The notes under the pieces are model-generated. The model saw only the letters and a program-made list of their open reading frames with translations. It was not told the DNA's origin and did not search any database. This document shows positions 17,460 through 27,883 of a stretch of DNA of 64,000 nucleotides, in pieces (within the stretch, counting starts at the first letter, position 1; every line of letters begins with the position of its first letter). Where the stretch lies: assembly GCF_011305535.1 (NCBI RefSeq), contig NZ_CP049905.1:2883501-2947500 (forward strand), written 5' to 3'. The position numbers and the translations under genes are program-made. Source of the stretch: Diaphorobacter sp. HDW4B. GTDB taxonomy: Bacteria; Pseudomonadota; Gammaproteobacteria; Burkholderiales; Burkholderiaceae_C.

Positions 17460-18182
17460 TCACTCCAGCAGCATCGGCTTGTTGCGGATGACGACGTATT
17501 GCTTGCGGAACTCCATGCCCGCATCCGGCCACAGCTTGGCGTATTCGCACAGCAGTTGCACGGCCGCCGGAAAATCATGCCCGTTCACGCGGCAATCGGC
17601 CTCGCAGTGGCCGTCCGCATCGCGTGAGGCATAGAACCGCACTCCCAGAAAATCACGGCTTTGCAGCAGATCGCTGAAGGCCGGCATGCTGTTGCTGAAC
17701 AGGCAGCAGGGACAGAACGCATGCTCTTCCAGAGCGCGTGGCGGGTGCTGCTGAAAATGCGCCATCGGCCCGAGCAGAACCTGACGGCGATACACCGCTT
17801 CGTCATCGTCGGTGGCGTAGGAGACTTCAAGAATCGCGCAGTGCTCCAGCGTCGTTTGGCACGCGTCGATCAGCGTGACCAGATCCATGTTGGCCCAATT
17901 CGCAAAGCCTTTGCTGAACGCATCGTGCTGCGACGTGCCGCTGGAATGTTGGTACTCGAACAGCGGATTCGGAAAGAGCCGGGGATGGCTGACCTCGATG
18001 ACCGATGTGGACTGAAAGTGATGGCGCGAGGCTTGCTCGCAAGCCATCAGAAACGGCTCCAGCCGCAGGCCGTTTGAAAGCGTGACGGACCGGCCCGAAT
18101 CCGTCACCTGAAACTCCAAACGCTGGGATCGCAGGGTCTCGTGCAACACCTGCTGAAGGAAGAACGGGGCCGAGGGGTCCAT
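17460..18182 (-). CDS. Hypothetical protein, DUF6348-like
   Basis: A 240-residue soluble protein without signal or membrane segments. It contains LSNGLRLEPFLMAC, FEYQHSSG and a Cys-rich CPCCLF in the C-terminal third. The pattern recalls DUF6348 proteins, which sometimes occur near toxin/immunity-like loci, but I cannot assign a function. The ATG at 18182 was chosen because the upstream extension looks non-coding. It converges with the DUF4124-like gene. Confidence 0.6.
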   Translation of the reverse strand: MDPSAPFFLQQVLHETLRSQRLEFQVTDSGRSVTLSNGLRLEPFLMACEQASRHHFQSTSVIEVSHPRLFPNPLFEYQHSSGTSQHDAFSKGFANWANMDLVTLIDACQTTLEHCAILEVSYATDDDEAVYRRQVLLGPMAHFQQHPPRALEEHAFCPCCLFSNSMPAFSDLLQSRDFLGVRFYASRDADGHCEADCRVNGHDFPAAVQLLCEYAKLWPDAGMEFRKQYVVIRNKPMLLE

Positions 18183-18328
18183 CGCGTGCGCACCATTTGT
18201 GGGGTGAATATCTGCCCATGGTAGACACGCAATTGCGACAAAACGCAACCGAATTTGCGTGTAAATGCAACAGCAAATAGACACGCAAAAACCGTTAGCG
18301 CAAGCAGTGTCAACGCACTGTTTCGGAC

Positions 18329-19216
18329 TCAGCTTTTCTTTGTCATGAATGTGCTGATGACGGGGTGGTATTGCTCACCTGCGCCACTTGCAATGGCTTG
18401 ATTGAACCACTCGTCGACGATCTTCGCGCCGCGCGCATCCACGCCTGTTTCATCAGCGAGTTGCAGCGCATAGTGCAAATCTTTTTGCGCGTATTTGACC
18501 GAAAACGCACGCTCGGGAAACTCGCCCGGAAGCACGGCTTTCATGCCGTGGTTGCGCAGCGCAAAGCTGTCGGCCGAACCCTGCGTGAGCGTGTTGAACA
18601 GCACCGCCGGATCGACCCCCGCGCGCTCGCCGATGTTCTTGGCTTCGCTGAGCGCGACCACATGCTCGAACAGCATCATGTTGTTGAGGATCTTGAGCAC
18701 CTGGCCGCAACCGACCGGGCCGCACAGCGCGATGTCGGCGGCGAAGGTGGCGATCAGCGGACGCACCTGCTCGAACAGTTCCGGCGTTGCTCCAACGAAC
18801 ACCGCCAGCGTGCCGGCTTCGGCTGCAGCGCGCGTGCGTGCGACAGGGGCATCGACGAGGTGCGCGCCCTTGCTCTCGAACTCGCTGGACAGCTCGCGCG
18901 TGGTGTTCACCGACGACGTGCTCAGATCGACCACCACCTGGCCGGCGCGTGCGTTGGCCAGCAAGCCATTGGATTCGCGGCTCAGCTTGGCGACGACTTC
19001 GCCGGAAGGCAGCGAGAGGAACACGACATCGCATTGCTGCATGACTTCGGCGGGCGAGGCCACGGCCTTCACGCCGTCGGCAGCCAGTCGCTCCAGCGGC
19101 TCTTTGGACAGATCGAATGCCAGCACGGGTGCGCCGGACTTGCGTGCGAGGTTGCGGCAGATGGGCTCGCCCATGACGCCCAGACCGATGAAGCCGATTT
19201 GCGTTGGATTGCTCAT
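18329..19216 (-). CDS. 3-hydroxyisobutyrate dehydrogenase-like NAD(P)-dependent oxidoreductase
   Basis: A 295-residue beta-hydroxyacid dehydrogenase. GFIGLGVMGEPICRNL is the Rossmann dinucleotide loop, DAPVARTRAAAEAGTL the substrate-binding segment (usual form DAPVSGG), and KILNNMM contains the predicted catalytic Lys. The family oxidises 3-hydroxyisobutyrate, tartronate semialdehyde or related compounds reversibly. It follows an aldehyde dehydrogenase by 33 nt on the same strand, so the pair may oxidise a hydroxyacid and then its semialdehyde. The SGG motif is altered (ARTRAA), so the substrate may be unusual. Confidence 0.88.
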   Translation of the reverse strand: MSNPTQIGFIGLGVMGEPICRNLARKSGAPVLAFDLSKEPLERLAADGVKAVASPAEVMQQCDVVFLSLPSGEVVAKLSRESNGLLANARAGQVVVDLSTSSVNTTRELSSEFESKGAHLVDAPVARTRAAAEAGTLAVFVGATPELFEQVRPLIATFAADIALCGPVGCGQVLKILNNMMLFEHVVALSEAKNIGERAGVDPAVLFNTLTQGSADSFALRNHGMKAVLPGEFPERAFSVKYAQKDLHYALQLADETGVDARGAKIVDEWFNQAIASGAGEQYHPVISTFMTKKS

Positions 19217-19249
19217 TTCAGGATTCCTTTTTGTTGTGCTTTTCGCGGC

Positions 19250-20701
19250 TCAGCCGAGCTGCCCCATGCCGAAATAAATGCCCTTGGGCTGTTGGTACAG
19301 ACGCATGCCGTTGATGCCTTTTTCGCGGCCGATGCCGCTGTCCTTGAAGCCACCGAACGGCGTGGCGATCGAGAGCTGCTTGTAGGTGTTGATCCACACT
19401 GTGCCCGCTTCGAGCGCACGCGCCACGCGCCAGGCGCGCTGGTAGTCGCGCGTCCACACGCCGGACGCCAGACCGAAGCAGGAGTTGTTGGCCTGCTCGA
19501 TCAGATCGTCTTCGTCATCGAATGGAATCATGCAGAGCACGGGGCCGAAGATTTCCTGCTGCGCGATGGCGGCGTTGTTGTCGATGCCGCCGATCAGCGT
19601 GGGCAGGTAGTACGCGCCTTTTTCCAGTTGCTTGCCATCCGGGCGAGCACCGCCCGCGAGGATGTCTGCGCCTGCGGCGCGTGCGGATTCCACCATGCTC
19701 GCTACCTTGTCGCGGTGTGCGAAGGTGGCGAGTGGGCCCATCTCGGCACCGGCCACATCGGGCAGATCAACCTTGAGCGAACGCGCCACGGCGCTCAGTT
19801 TGGCAACCACTTCGTCATACACGCCACGCTGCACAAAGGCACGCGAGCCAGCCACGCACGATTGACCGCTGCCTTCGAAAATGCCCCCGGCAAGCGCCGC
19901 CACGACTGCATCGACCGGCGCATCGTTGAACACGATGTGCGGCGACTTGCCGCCCAACTCCAGCGCGACGGGCATGAGCTTGCGCGCAGCGGTTTCCGCG
20001 ATGCGGCGACCGCTTTCTGTGCCACCGGTGAACGACACCATGCGCACGCGCGGGTGCTCGACCAGCGCCGCGCCCACTTGCTGGCCGGTGCCTGGCAGCA
20101 CGTTCAGAATGCCTGCGGGCAGGCCCGCTTCCTGCGCGATCTCGGCGAGCAGCAGGCCCGTGGAAGGCGTGATTTCGGATGGCTTCAGGATCACCGCATT
20201 GCCCGCAGCGAGTGCAGGCGCGACCTTCTGTGCCTCCATGGTCATCGGCGAATTCCAGGGCGTGATCGCAGCGACCACACCGTAGGGCTCGTAGACCGAC
20301 ATGGACAGGTAGTCACCGCGCGCGGGCGTCACTTCGGAGCCCGTGGTTTCGCACACGGCCGCGTAGTAGCGGAAGGTGGCTGCGGCGCTTTTCACCTGCA
20401 CCTGGCATTCGCGCCAGACCTTGCCGTTCTCGATCATTTGCAGACGCGCCAGTTCCTCGCTGCGGCGCTCCATGCCATCGGCAATCCTGGACAGAATCGC
20501 GGCGCGCGCGGGCGGCAGCATGTTGCGCCACTTCTTGTCCCGCACGGCCTCATCGGCCACCTTCACCGCCGCGTCGGCCGCCTTGGCACCCGCCGCCGCC
20601 ACTTCGTAGTTGACCTCCCCCGAGGCCGGATTCACCGACACCAAGGGCGCAACGCCCGCATCGCCGTCCACGGCCTGTCCGCCGATCCACATCTTTTTCA
20701 T
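19250..20701 (-). CDS. NAD(P)-dependent aldehyde dehydrogenase
   Basis: A 483-residue ALDH superfamily enzyme. It has ITPWNSPMTM (oxyanion Asn), KPSEITPSTG, the general-base Glu in ALELGGKSP and the nucleophile in GSGQSCVAGSR. It oxidises an aldehyde to its acid, probably in the cytoplasm. Paired with the hydroxyacid dehydrogenase downstream. A palindrome AGAACTAATGTTCT lies about 40 nt upstream of its start. No transporter or regulator gene is adjacent, so the substrate cannot be named. Confidence 0.92.
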   Translation of the reverse strand: MKKMWIGGQAVDGDAGVAPLVSVNPASGEVNYEVAAAGAKAADAAVKVADEAVRDKKWRNMLPPARAAILSRIADGMERRSEELARLQMIENGKVWRECQVQVKSAAATFRYYAAVCETTGSEVTPARGDYLSMSVYEPYGVVAAITPWNSPMTMEAQKVAPALAAGNAVILKPSEITPSTGLLLAEIAQEAGLPAGILNVLPGTGQQVGAALVEHPRVRMVSFTGGTESGRRIAETAARKLMPVALELGGKSPHIVFNDAPVDAVVAALAGGIFEGSGQSCVAGSRAFVQRGVYDEVVAKLSAVARSLKVDLPDVAGAEMGPLATFAHRDKVASMVESARAAGADILAGGARPDGKQLEKGAYYLPTLIGGIDNNAAIAQQEIFGPVLCMIPFDDEDDLIEQANNSCFGLASGVWTRDYQRAWRVARALEAGTVWINTYKQLSIATPFGGFKDSGIGREKGINGMRLYQQPKGIYFGMGQLG

Positions 20702-20742
20702 GGAGCTACCCGTCGTCTTGAGTTGAATTTGGTCTGTCAGAT

Positions 20743-20756
20743 AGAACTAATGTTCT
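20743..20756. promoter_or_regulatory. Palindromic operator-like site upstream of the ALDH gene
   Basis: Perfect AGAAC-TAAT-GTTCT, 42 nt upstream of the ALDH start codon, in an AT-rich stretch. Likely a binding site for a dimeric regulator encoded elsewhere. Confidence 0.5.
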
Positions 20757-20987
20757 GTTTAATTCAGTTTAGACCAAGGGCGTTTGCTTGAGATTAGGGT
20801 TAATGCTAGGTGGAATGGAAATTCTGTGTATCAGAACGTCCGCGCGTTGCTGCCTTGTGCATACGTCCAGCGCATTGCGCCAGTCGCAGCGTGGACGCTC
20901 TTGAAGACGTGAGTTGCGCAAGCGACTGGAGGACCTCATCGCTTCGGCTATTCTTGGCCTTCCACATCCACAACGCAGGAGACGAGC

Positions 20988-21374
20988 TTGTTCAGTCACA
21001 TCATGGTTGGTGTCAGCGATCTGGAGCGATCCAGGAAGTTCTACGACGCGCTTCTGGGCGCGCTCGGCATTGCGCCGGGCATGGCCAACAAGAACCGCTT
21101 TTTCTGGCGCGGATCGGGCGGCACGTTTGCGGTGAGCACGCCCATCAACGGCGAGCCCGCGAGCGCTGGCAACGGCAGCACCTTCGGCTTTGCAGCCACA
21201 TCCGAGGAACAGGCCAATGCGGCGCACGCTGCCGGTCTGGTTGCAGGAGGCGTGACCTGCGAAGATCCACCGGGTTATCGCGGTGAAGGCCCGGGGCGTC
21301 TGTATCTGGCCTATCTGCGCGATCCGGATGGCAACAAGGTGTGCCTGAACTACCGTCCTCCCAAGCAGGCGTGA
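20988..21374 (+). CDS. VOC (glyoxalase/bleomycin resistance) family protein
   Basis: A 128-residue single-domain VOC protein. IMVGVSDLERSRKFYDALLG at the start is the standard first beta-alpha-beta motif, and LAYLRDPDGNKVCLNY at the end the metal-site motif. Members include isomerases, dioxygenases and resistance proteins. The first His of the usual HIG motif is at residue 4 (FSHIM). A TTG start is used, since GGAGA lies 5-7 nt upstream. It is 286 nt from the divergent ALDH gene. Function not assigned. Confidence 0.83.
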   Translation: MFSHIMVGVSDLERSRKFYDALLGALGIAPGMANKNRFFWRGSGGTFAVSTPINGEPASAGNGSTFGFAATSEEQANAAHAAGLVAGGVTCEDPPGYRGEGPGRLYLAYLRDPDGNKVCLNYRPPKQA

Positions 21375-21524
21375 TGATCGGCTGATCGAATACCGCAGCG
21401 CGAGCGCTGACAGGCGGCGTGGGCGATACTTCGCCACGCCGTTTTTCTTTTTCTTGCGGCGATGTGCTTGCCCGTTGCGTGCGAGATTCACGTCGTCGGT
21501 TTCCCCCTTTTTTCAGGAGCATGC

Positions 21525-22130
21525 GTGCAATCAGCAAGCGAGCAGTGGTTTGACGAGGCCTATTACCAGCGTTTTTATTTCGACAAGAAGACCAGCGTGA
21601 TCGATGTCGAACATTCGCGGCGTCTGGGTGCTTTCGTCTGCTCCTACCTTGCTTATCTGCGTGTGCCCATGGCGCGCGTGCTCGATATCGGCTGCGGCAT
21701 CGGTCTGTGGAAAGAGGCGGTGAGCCAGCACTTTCCCGGCGTGAGCTATCACGGCGTCGAGCTCAGCAGCTATCTCTGCGAGCGCTACGGCTGGGAGCAG
21801 GGCTCGGTGGTCGACTACCGCAATGCCGAGCCGTTCGATCTGGTGATCTGCCAGGGCGTGCTGCCTTATCTGAGTGCGACGGATCTGAAGCTCGCGCTGG
21901 ACAACATCGGCCGCCTGAGTCGCGGCGGTCTGTATGTCGAGGCGGTGAGTCGCGAGGACTACGATCGCGGCGTGATCGACGAAGACCTCACCGATGCGCG
22001 GCTGTTCCGTCATCGGGCGGCGCTGTACCGCCGTGGCCTGGAAGCGAATTTCCGCGAGCTGGGCGGTGGCGTCTGGTTGAGCGAGCGCTGCGAAGTGCCG
22101 CTGTTCGAGCTGGAGTGCAAGCAGGGTTGA
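21525..22130 (+). CDS. Class I SAM-dependent methyltransferase
   Basis: A 201-residue methyltransferase with the SAM-binding motif VLDIGCGIGLW near residue 50, followed by YHGVELS (motif II acidic residue) and PFDLVICQGVLPYL (motif post-II). A GTG at 21525 with AGGAG 5 nt upstream is the best start; in-frame sequence before it lacks support. Substrate unknown. It is followed 29 nt later by the DTW protein, so both may act on RNA or small molecules together, though this is a guess from order only. Confidence 0.82.
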   Translation: MQSASEQWFDEAYYQRFYFDKKTSVIDVEHSRRLGAFVCSYLAYLRVPMARVLDIGCGIGLWKEAVSQHFPGVSYHGVELSSYLCERYGWEQGSVVDYRNAEPFDLVICQGVLPYLSATDLKLALDNIGRLSRGGLYVEAVSREDYDRGVIDEDLTDARLFRHRAALYRRGLEANFRELGGGVWLSERCEVPLFELECKQG

Positions 22131-22159
22131 ACGCTGCTTCGCGCCTTCTTTTGCACCCC

Positions 22160-22963
22160 ATGAACGAAGAAGATTTTCAAGCCCCGGCCACGCCGCGCGC
22201 ACCACATTCCGTGGCGCGATTGAGCACGGCGCGGCGGGCGATCAGCACACGACCTTTTCTTGCGCGCGGCGGCTCCAAAGTGCTGCGTTGCGAGGGGTGC
22301 AGGCTGCGGGTGTCGCACTGCATTTGCAGCATCGAAGTCGAGCAGAAAACGCGTGCCGGCATGTGTCTGCTCATGCATGACGCGGAGCCGCTCAAGCCCA
22401 CGAACACGGGTTGGCTGATTGCCGATGTGGTGGCCGACACCTTCGCGTTTGGCTGGTCACGCACGCAGGTGAATGAGGAACTGCTCGCCTTGCTGGCCGA
22501 TCCGCAATGGCAGCCTTATGTGGTGTTTCCGCGCGAGTTCGTCGATCCGCCGGATCGCGTGGTGCACGAATTGGTGGCCGATAAGCCGTGCGATTCGGGC
22601 GAAGCAGTGCAGGGCAAGCGCCCGCTGTTCATTTTGCTTGACGCAACCTGGCCACAGGCGCGCAAGATGTTCCACAAGAGTCCGTATCTGGACCGATTCC
22701 CGGTGCTGAGCCTGCATCCGGAGCAGGTGTCGGCGTATCGACTGCGCCGCTCCACGCGCAGCGATCATTTCTGCACCAGCGAAGTGGCGGCGCTGTGCCT
22801 TGAATTGGCTGGCGACATGGCTGCATCGCAAGTGCTGGCCGCGTGGCTCGATGTGTTCACGCACCACTACGAGCAGGCGCGCAACCAGCTCCCGCCGCGC
22901 TGGGACGGCGAGGAGCATCTGCATCTGAAAGAGTGTCTGGAGCCGGAGCGGCCGCTGGATTGA
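22160..22963 (+). CDS. DTW domain protein, likely tRNA-uridine aminocarboxypropyltransferase
   Basis: A 267-residue DTW-domain (TapT/Tuaa/TSR3-like) protein. A Cys cluster, CEGCRLRVSHCIC, probably binds zinc; the signature is DATWPQARKM (DTW with Ala). Relatives transfer the 3-amino-3-carboxypropyl group of SAM to uridine 47 or 20 of tRNA. The first ATG in frame after the methyltransferase was taken as start. The stop abuts the stop of the convergent hypothetical gene. Confidence 0.85.
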   Translation: MNEEDFQAPATPRAPHSVARLSTARRAISTRPFLARGGSKVLRCEGCRLRVSHCICSIEVEQKTRAGMCLLMHDAEPLKPTNTGWLIADVVADTFAFGWSRTQVNEELLALLADPQWQPYVVFPREFVDPPDRVVHELVADKPCDSGEAVQGKRPLFILLDATWPQARKMFHKSPYLDRFPVLSLHPEQVSAYRLRRSTRSDHFCTSEVAALCLELAGDMAASQVLAAWLDVFTHHYEQARNQLPPRWDGEEHLHLKECLEPERPLD

Positions 22964-23209
22964 TCAGTCCAGCGCAAAGCCGGTTTCGGTCAACTGCAGC
23001 TCGCCGTAAGGACCATCGCGCAGCCAGCCCTTTTCCTTGGCGAATTGCACGGCCTGCAACTGGTCGGCTTGCGAGATCTCGTGGCGCGTCAGATCATGCG
23101 TGAGGTTGTCGGGGCTCATGCCGTCACCGGCACGCAGTCCCTGCTCGTTGACCATGATGAACAGAATGCGCTTGGCGATGGTTTCCTGTGCGGTGGGGGC
23201 TTGGGACAT
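22964..23209 (-). CDS. Small hypothetical cytosolic protein
   Basis: An 81-residue protein with no membrane segment. It looks helical and winged-helix-like (NLTHDLTRHEISQADQLQAV, then GWLRDGPYGELQLTETGFAL, like an effector or HTH wing). The ATG at 23209 follows AGGAG at 9 nt. No family assigned. Ends directly next to the DTW gene's stop. Confidence 0.6.
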   Translation of the reverse strand: MSQAPTAQETIAKRILFIMVNEQGLRAGDGMSPDNLTHDLTRHEISQADQLQAVQFAKEKGWLRDGPYGELQLTETGFALD

Positions 23210-23398
23210 GCCGATGAACTCCTGGGATTGTTGGTGAAACGGAATGGATGCGAATGCATTGTTTTCATGGCCGCAGCGAATTTCGCATCGCTTCGGCGAA
23301 TGTTGTCGTTTGTACTGCACGAAGCTTCCACAAGGCTGTCAGCCAAGAGGCTGACCTGATGTTGGAGGCAGTTGTTTGCACTCATCCGATGCCGGCGG

Positions 23399-23956
23399 TC
23401 ATCCCATGTCCACGTTGATCAGCTTCCAGCCCATGAGCCCATCGCGGCGGAAGATGAAGGCGCTGCCCGGATCGCTCTTGCGGAACACGCGCACCTTGCT
23501 GAAGCCCTGATAGTTCAGAGAGAAGCCGCGCGGATCGCTTTCGTTGTCGGTGGTGCGGTCGCTTGGCGCGCCGTTGTTTTGCGCAGGCGTCGACTTGGGC
23601 ACCTTGGGGCCGAACTTGCCGGTCTGCATCATCATCATGACGCCAGCGGGCGACACCAGATTGTCCACCGCCGCGCCCACCACCATGCCGCCAAGGGCCT
23701 GCCCGATGCCGCCCAGCGGGTTGGACGAATCATCGCTTTGGGGCAACTTGTTCGCGAGCGAACTCATCAGCTTGCCCTTGAGGTTTTCGCGCAGCACCGG
23801 AAAGTCGACGTATTGCGCCAGCGCGTTGGCATCCTGCGCATCCATCGCTTTTTTGATCGAGTTCAGCGCGATGTAGGGCGAGGCGTACAGCAGCACGGCG
23901 ATGCCCAGAACCACAGCGATCACCGCTGCGATGACGACGTTCTTTGAACTTTTCAT
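23399..23956 (-). CDS. DUF2939 domain membrane-anchored protein
   Basis: A 185-residue protein with one N-terminal transmembrane helix (about residues 6-26) and a periplasmic domain. YIALNSIKKAMDAQDANALA and VDFPVLRENLKGKL are the DUF2939 core; DLVSPAGV-like LVSPAGVMMMM follows. Role unknown; an envelope or stress function is plausible. An upstream in-frame ATG exists, but homology starts at 23956. Confidence 0.75.
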   Translation of the reverse strand: MKSSKNVVIAAVIAVVLGIAVLLYASPYIALNSIKKAMDAQDANALAQYVDFPVLRENLKGKLMSSLANKLPQSDDSSNPLGGIGQALGGMVVGAAVDNLVSPAGVMMMMQTGKFGPKVPKSTPAQNNGAPSDRTTDNESDPRGFSLNYQGFSKVRVFRKSDPGSAFIFRRDGLMGWKLINVDMG

Positions 23957-24140
23957 GGAGACCTTCAGTGTTGTGTTCGGCACCGATGTTCGCACAGCTT
24001 GGACCGCCCGCTCGCGCGCTGACTTGACTGACGCAAGGATGGCGCGCTGGGTGAAATTCATTCAGAAAACCAATCACGTCGCAAAGGCCTGACCCTAGAA
24101 TCTCTCGGGTTCCCGTCATTCGCCAACTCTTCCATTGCCC

Positions 24141-25229
24141 ATGTCCGCCACGTCCAAGCCCTCCATTTGCCTGAACATGATCGTCAAGAACGAGGCGCAT
24201 GTGATCGAGCGATGTCTTGCGAGTGTCAAGCCGTGGATTGACCGCTGGGTGATCGTCGACACCGGATCGACCGATGGTACGCAGCAAGTGATTCGTCACT
24301 TCATGCAGGGTGTGCCGGGCGAATTGCACGAGCGGCCATGGAAGAACTTTGCCCACAACCGCAACGAAGCGCTGCAACTGGCTCGCGGCGGTGCGGACTA
24401 TCTGCTGTTCATCGACGCCGACGAGCAACTGCAGGTGCCCAAGGGCTTTCGCTGGCCGCAGCTCTTGGCCGATGGCTACTTTCTCACCTGCCACATGGCG
24501 GGCACGGAATACCAGCGCAACGCATTGATCGCCACGCGCCGAGACTGGCGTTGGGAAGGCGTGCTGCATGAATACCTCACCGCGCCGAACGCGCAGCCTT
24601 GGGAGCAGTTGGCCGGGCCGGTGATCTTCGTCTCGCATGACGGCGCGCGCGCCAAGGACCCGAACACCTATCTCAAAGATATTGCGCTGCTCGAAGATGC
24701 GCTCAAAGCCGATCCTGACAACACGCGCTATGTGTTCTATCTCGCGCAGAGTTACCGCGATGCGCAGCGATTCGAGCAAAGCCTGGAGCGTTATCGGCAA
24801 CGCGCGGCCATGGGCGGTTGGGAAGAGGAGCGCTGGTTTGCCCAGTTCCAGGCGGCCAAGCTGTTGGAGCGCACGGGTGCAACGCCCGAGGCGGTGCGTG
24901 AAGCGTATTTGGCAACGTACGCCGCGCGCCCTCAACGTGCGGAGCCCTTGTGCGAACTGGCCCGTTTTCATCGCGAACGCAAGGAGTTCGCACTCGCCAG
25001 TCTGTACGCGCTGCAGGCCTCGAAGATCGTGCAGCCGACGGCGGACATTCTGTTCGTGGATGCGGCGGTGTACCGCTGGCGCGCGCTCGATGAACTGGCG
25101 GTGAGCGCTTTCTACACCCCACATCAGACGCTGGGACGCGAGGCGCTCAAGCAGTTGCTCGCTCAGCGGATGTTTCCGGAGAGCGAGCGCGTTCGCATCG
25201 AAGGAAATCGGGCGTTTTACCGGGTGTAG
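24141..25229 (+). CDS. Glycosyltransferase family 2 with TPR-like C-terminus
   Basis: A 362-residue protein. The first ~200 residues are a GT2 domain: SICLNMIVKNEAHVIERCL, VIVDTGSTDGT (nucleotide-binding) and LLFIDADEQL (DxD metal motif). The second half is helical, with TPR-like repeats (about 200-330, ALKADPDNTRYVFYLAQSYR). Such proteins often modify LPS, glycoproteins or lipid carriers. It precedes the collagen-like surface genes, which are convergent to it, so glycosylation of Thr-rich collagen domains is a possible but untested link. Confidence 0.85.
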   Translation: MSATSKPSICLNMIVKNEAHVIERCLASVKPWIDRWVIVDTGSTDGTQQVIRHFMQGVPGELHERPWKNFAHNRNEALQLARGGADYLLFIDADEQLQVPKGFRWPQLLADGYFLTCHMAGTEYQRNALIATRRDWRWEGVLHEYLTAPNAQPWEQLAGPVIFVSHDGARAKDPNTYLKDIALLEDALKADPDNTRYVFYLAQSYRDAQRFEQSLERYRQRAAMGGWEEERWFAQFQAAKLLERTGATPEAVREAYLATYAARPQRAEPLCELARFHRERKEFALASLYALQASKIVQPTADILFVDAAVYRWRALDELAVSAFYTPHQTLGREALKQLLAQRMFPESERVRIEGNRAFYRV

Positions 25230-25298
25230 TTTCGTCGCAAGGCGAGCACCGGGACGCCGTGTTGACGGCCTCGCTCGATGCTCGCATGTCGGTGTTCA

Positions 25299-26495
<1,197 letters not shown>

Positions 26496-26545
26496 TCAGG
26501 TGAAATGCAAAGTGGTGGAAAACGAATCCGTTTGGTCGCCGCGAG

Positions 26546-27322
26546 TCAGGTGCGATCAACGTTGTGATGGGCTGGCTGTTTCGTGCTTGGCCGCGACCGC
26601 TTGCGCCGCAGCAGTGCCGCTCCGCCCAGCGCGCCCAGAAGCGAGGACAGCAGGGTGAGCCCCAGCCCGTCGGTCGCAGGGACTGGAACCGAGTTGGAGC
26701 CGCCGCCGTTGCCGCCGCCGCCGGTGCACCCGGCGGGGGGTGTCGTGCCGATCCATACACCGGATGCGAGGTGCACGTTGGCGTCCTGCCCAGCGACCGT
26801 GGCTCCTGTTGCCAGTTGAATGCCCGAGCAAGGCCCGCCGTCGATGTAGATGTCCTTGGCGGTGCCGGTGAAGGCGAGATTGCCGTTCACGGTCTGCACC
26901 GTGTTGGCGGGAAGGACGATGTGCAGCGGGCCACTCCCCGAATCAATGGTCAGGTTGCCGAAAGTCGTGCTGCCTGACACCTGGACGGTCCCTGCGCCGC
27001 ACGTATTCGCGAATCGCAGGGTGCTGGAGCCGGGGTTGTAGGTGCCGGAGTTGCTCCAACTGGCGTTCACCTCCAGCAAGCCGGAACCGCCATTGACGAC
27101 ACCACCTGCATTGATTTGGGCATTGCGCACGAGCACCAATGAGCTTGAGTTCAGGTTCAGTGTTCCGCTGACTGCCAGGTTGGTGCAAGCCAAAGACTCA
27201 AGGCCGGAATTGAGCGTGTTGTCTCCGCCGGAGGGGATGATCAGGTCCGCCCAGACGGCGGTGTGTGCAAGCACAAGCACACCACAGAGCACTGTCGATT
27301 TCAGTTGTAGGTTGATCCGCAT
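26546..27322 (-). CDS. IPTL-CTERM-like sorted surface protein, copy A
   Basis: A 258-residue protein with a signal peptide, repeated beta-strand segments (VNGGSGLLEVNASWSNSG, STLRFANTCG) and paired Cys, followed by a Gly-rich stretch and a C-terminal signal: VPVPATDGLGL, a hydrophobic helix, then LLRRKR. This order (short motif, transmembrane, Arg cluster) is that of exosortase/IPTL-CTERM-type sorting signals, with a variant motif. Probably exported, then cleaved or lipid-anchored. First gene of the two-gene cassette; copy B is at 29597. Confidence 0.82.
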   Translation of the reverse strand: MRINLQLKSTVLCGVLVLAHTAVWADLIIPSGGDNTLNSGLESLACTNLAVSGTLNLNSSSLVLVRNAQINAGGVVNGGSGLLEVNASWSNSGTYNPGSSTLRFANTCGAGTVQVSGSTTFGNLTIDSGSGPLHIVLPANTVQTVNGNLAFTGTAKDIYIDGGPCSGIQLATGATVAGQDANVHLASGVWIGTTPPAGCTGGGGNGGGSNSVPVPATDGLGLTLLSSLLGALGGAALLRRKRSRPSTKQPAHHNVDRT

Positions 27323-27362
27323 ATATCCTCGCTGGAGTGGCGTGGAAATAATTAGAAATCAA
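27323..27362 (-). promoter_or_regulatory. Conserved leader of cassette A
   Basis: 40 nt directly before the start codon, nearly the same as 30338-30376 before copy B, including an identical 19-nt run GGAAATAATTAGAAATCAA (plus-strand reading) and the AGGA ribosome-binding site. Retained while coding sequences diverged, so probably a functional leader. Confidence 0.7.
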
Positions 27363-27835
27363 CCGACCAACCCAATTACTCACGATTTTTATGAAATAAA
27401 TTAAAGGGAATGAGGCGATCTGAAATTTTTCAGCGAATCGTGAGGCGGGTATTGGAAGGAAATTCAATAGAAATATTGATGGTGTTTTGGTTTATGGATT
27501 GAAGAGGGCGAAAGCCATGCGCTGAATGCCTCGTGCGGATCAGAGGATTTTGATTATTCGATGGCGGTGTGGACGGCTGCCTTTGACAAGGCGGTGGTGG
27601 TCGCTTTCATTGAATTCCACTATTTCAGGCATTGATTTGACGTGTAATCCATGTCAAAGATTGGCCTTTAAATGCAGTATGGATGACAGTTGTTGTTGAA
27701 ATGTGGTGGAAAAATGAAACTTTTGATCCCTGTGCCTGCGTTCATTTCACACTCAATATGCTGAATGGCGCGCAATATGGATCGGACTGAATGTGGATCA
27801 ATTCCGCATTGAAAATCCGATATGGAGCGGTCTTG

Positions 27836-27883
27836 GAAAAACGTGCGTGCAACCACTCCATTTCCCCGTGGGTGGTTGCACGC
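27836..27883 (-). terminator. Rho-independent terminator of collagen-like gene 2
   Basis: Perfect 12-bp stem GCGTGCAACCAC / GTGGTTGCACGC (27845-27856 with 27872-27883), 15-nt loop. On the minus strand it is followed closely by TTTTT. It lies about 120 nt after the stop at 28006. Confidence 0.75.

Noticed and set aside
18365-20791. Long plus-strand open frame opposite the dehydrogenase pair
   Set aside because: Spans two well supported minus-strand genes; composition is shadow-like.
27379-27444. Inverted pair CTCACGATT / AATCGTGAG upstream of cassette A
   Set aside because: Arms 48 nt apart and absent upstream of cassette B; could be chance.
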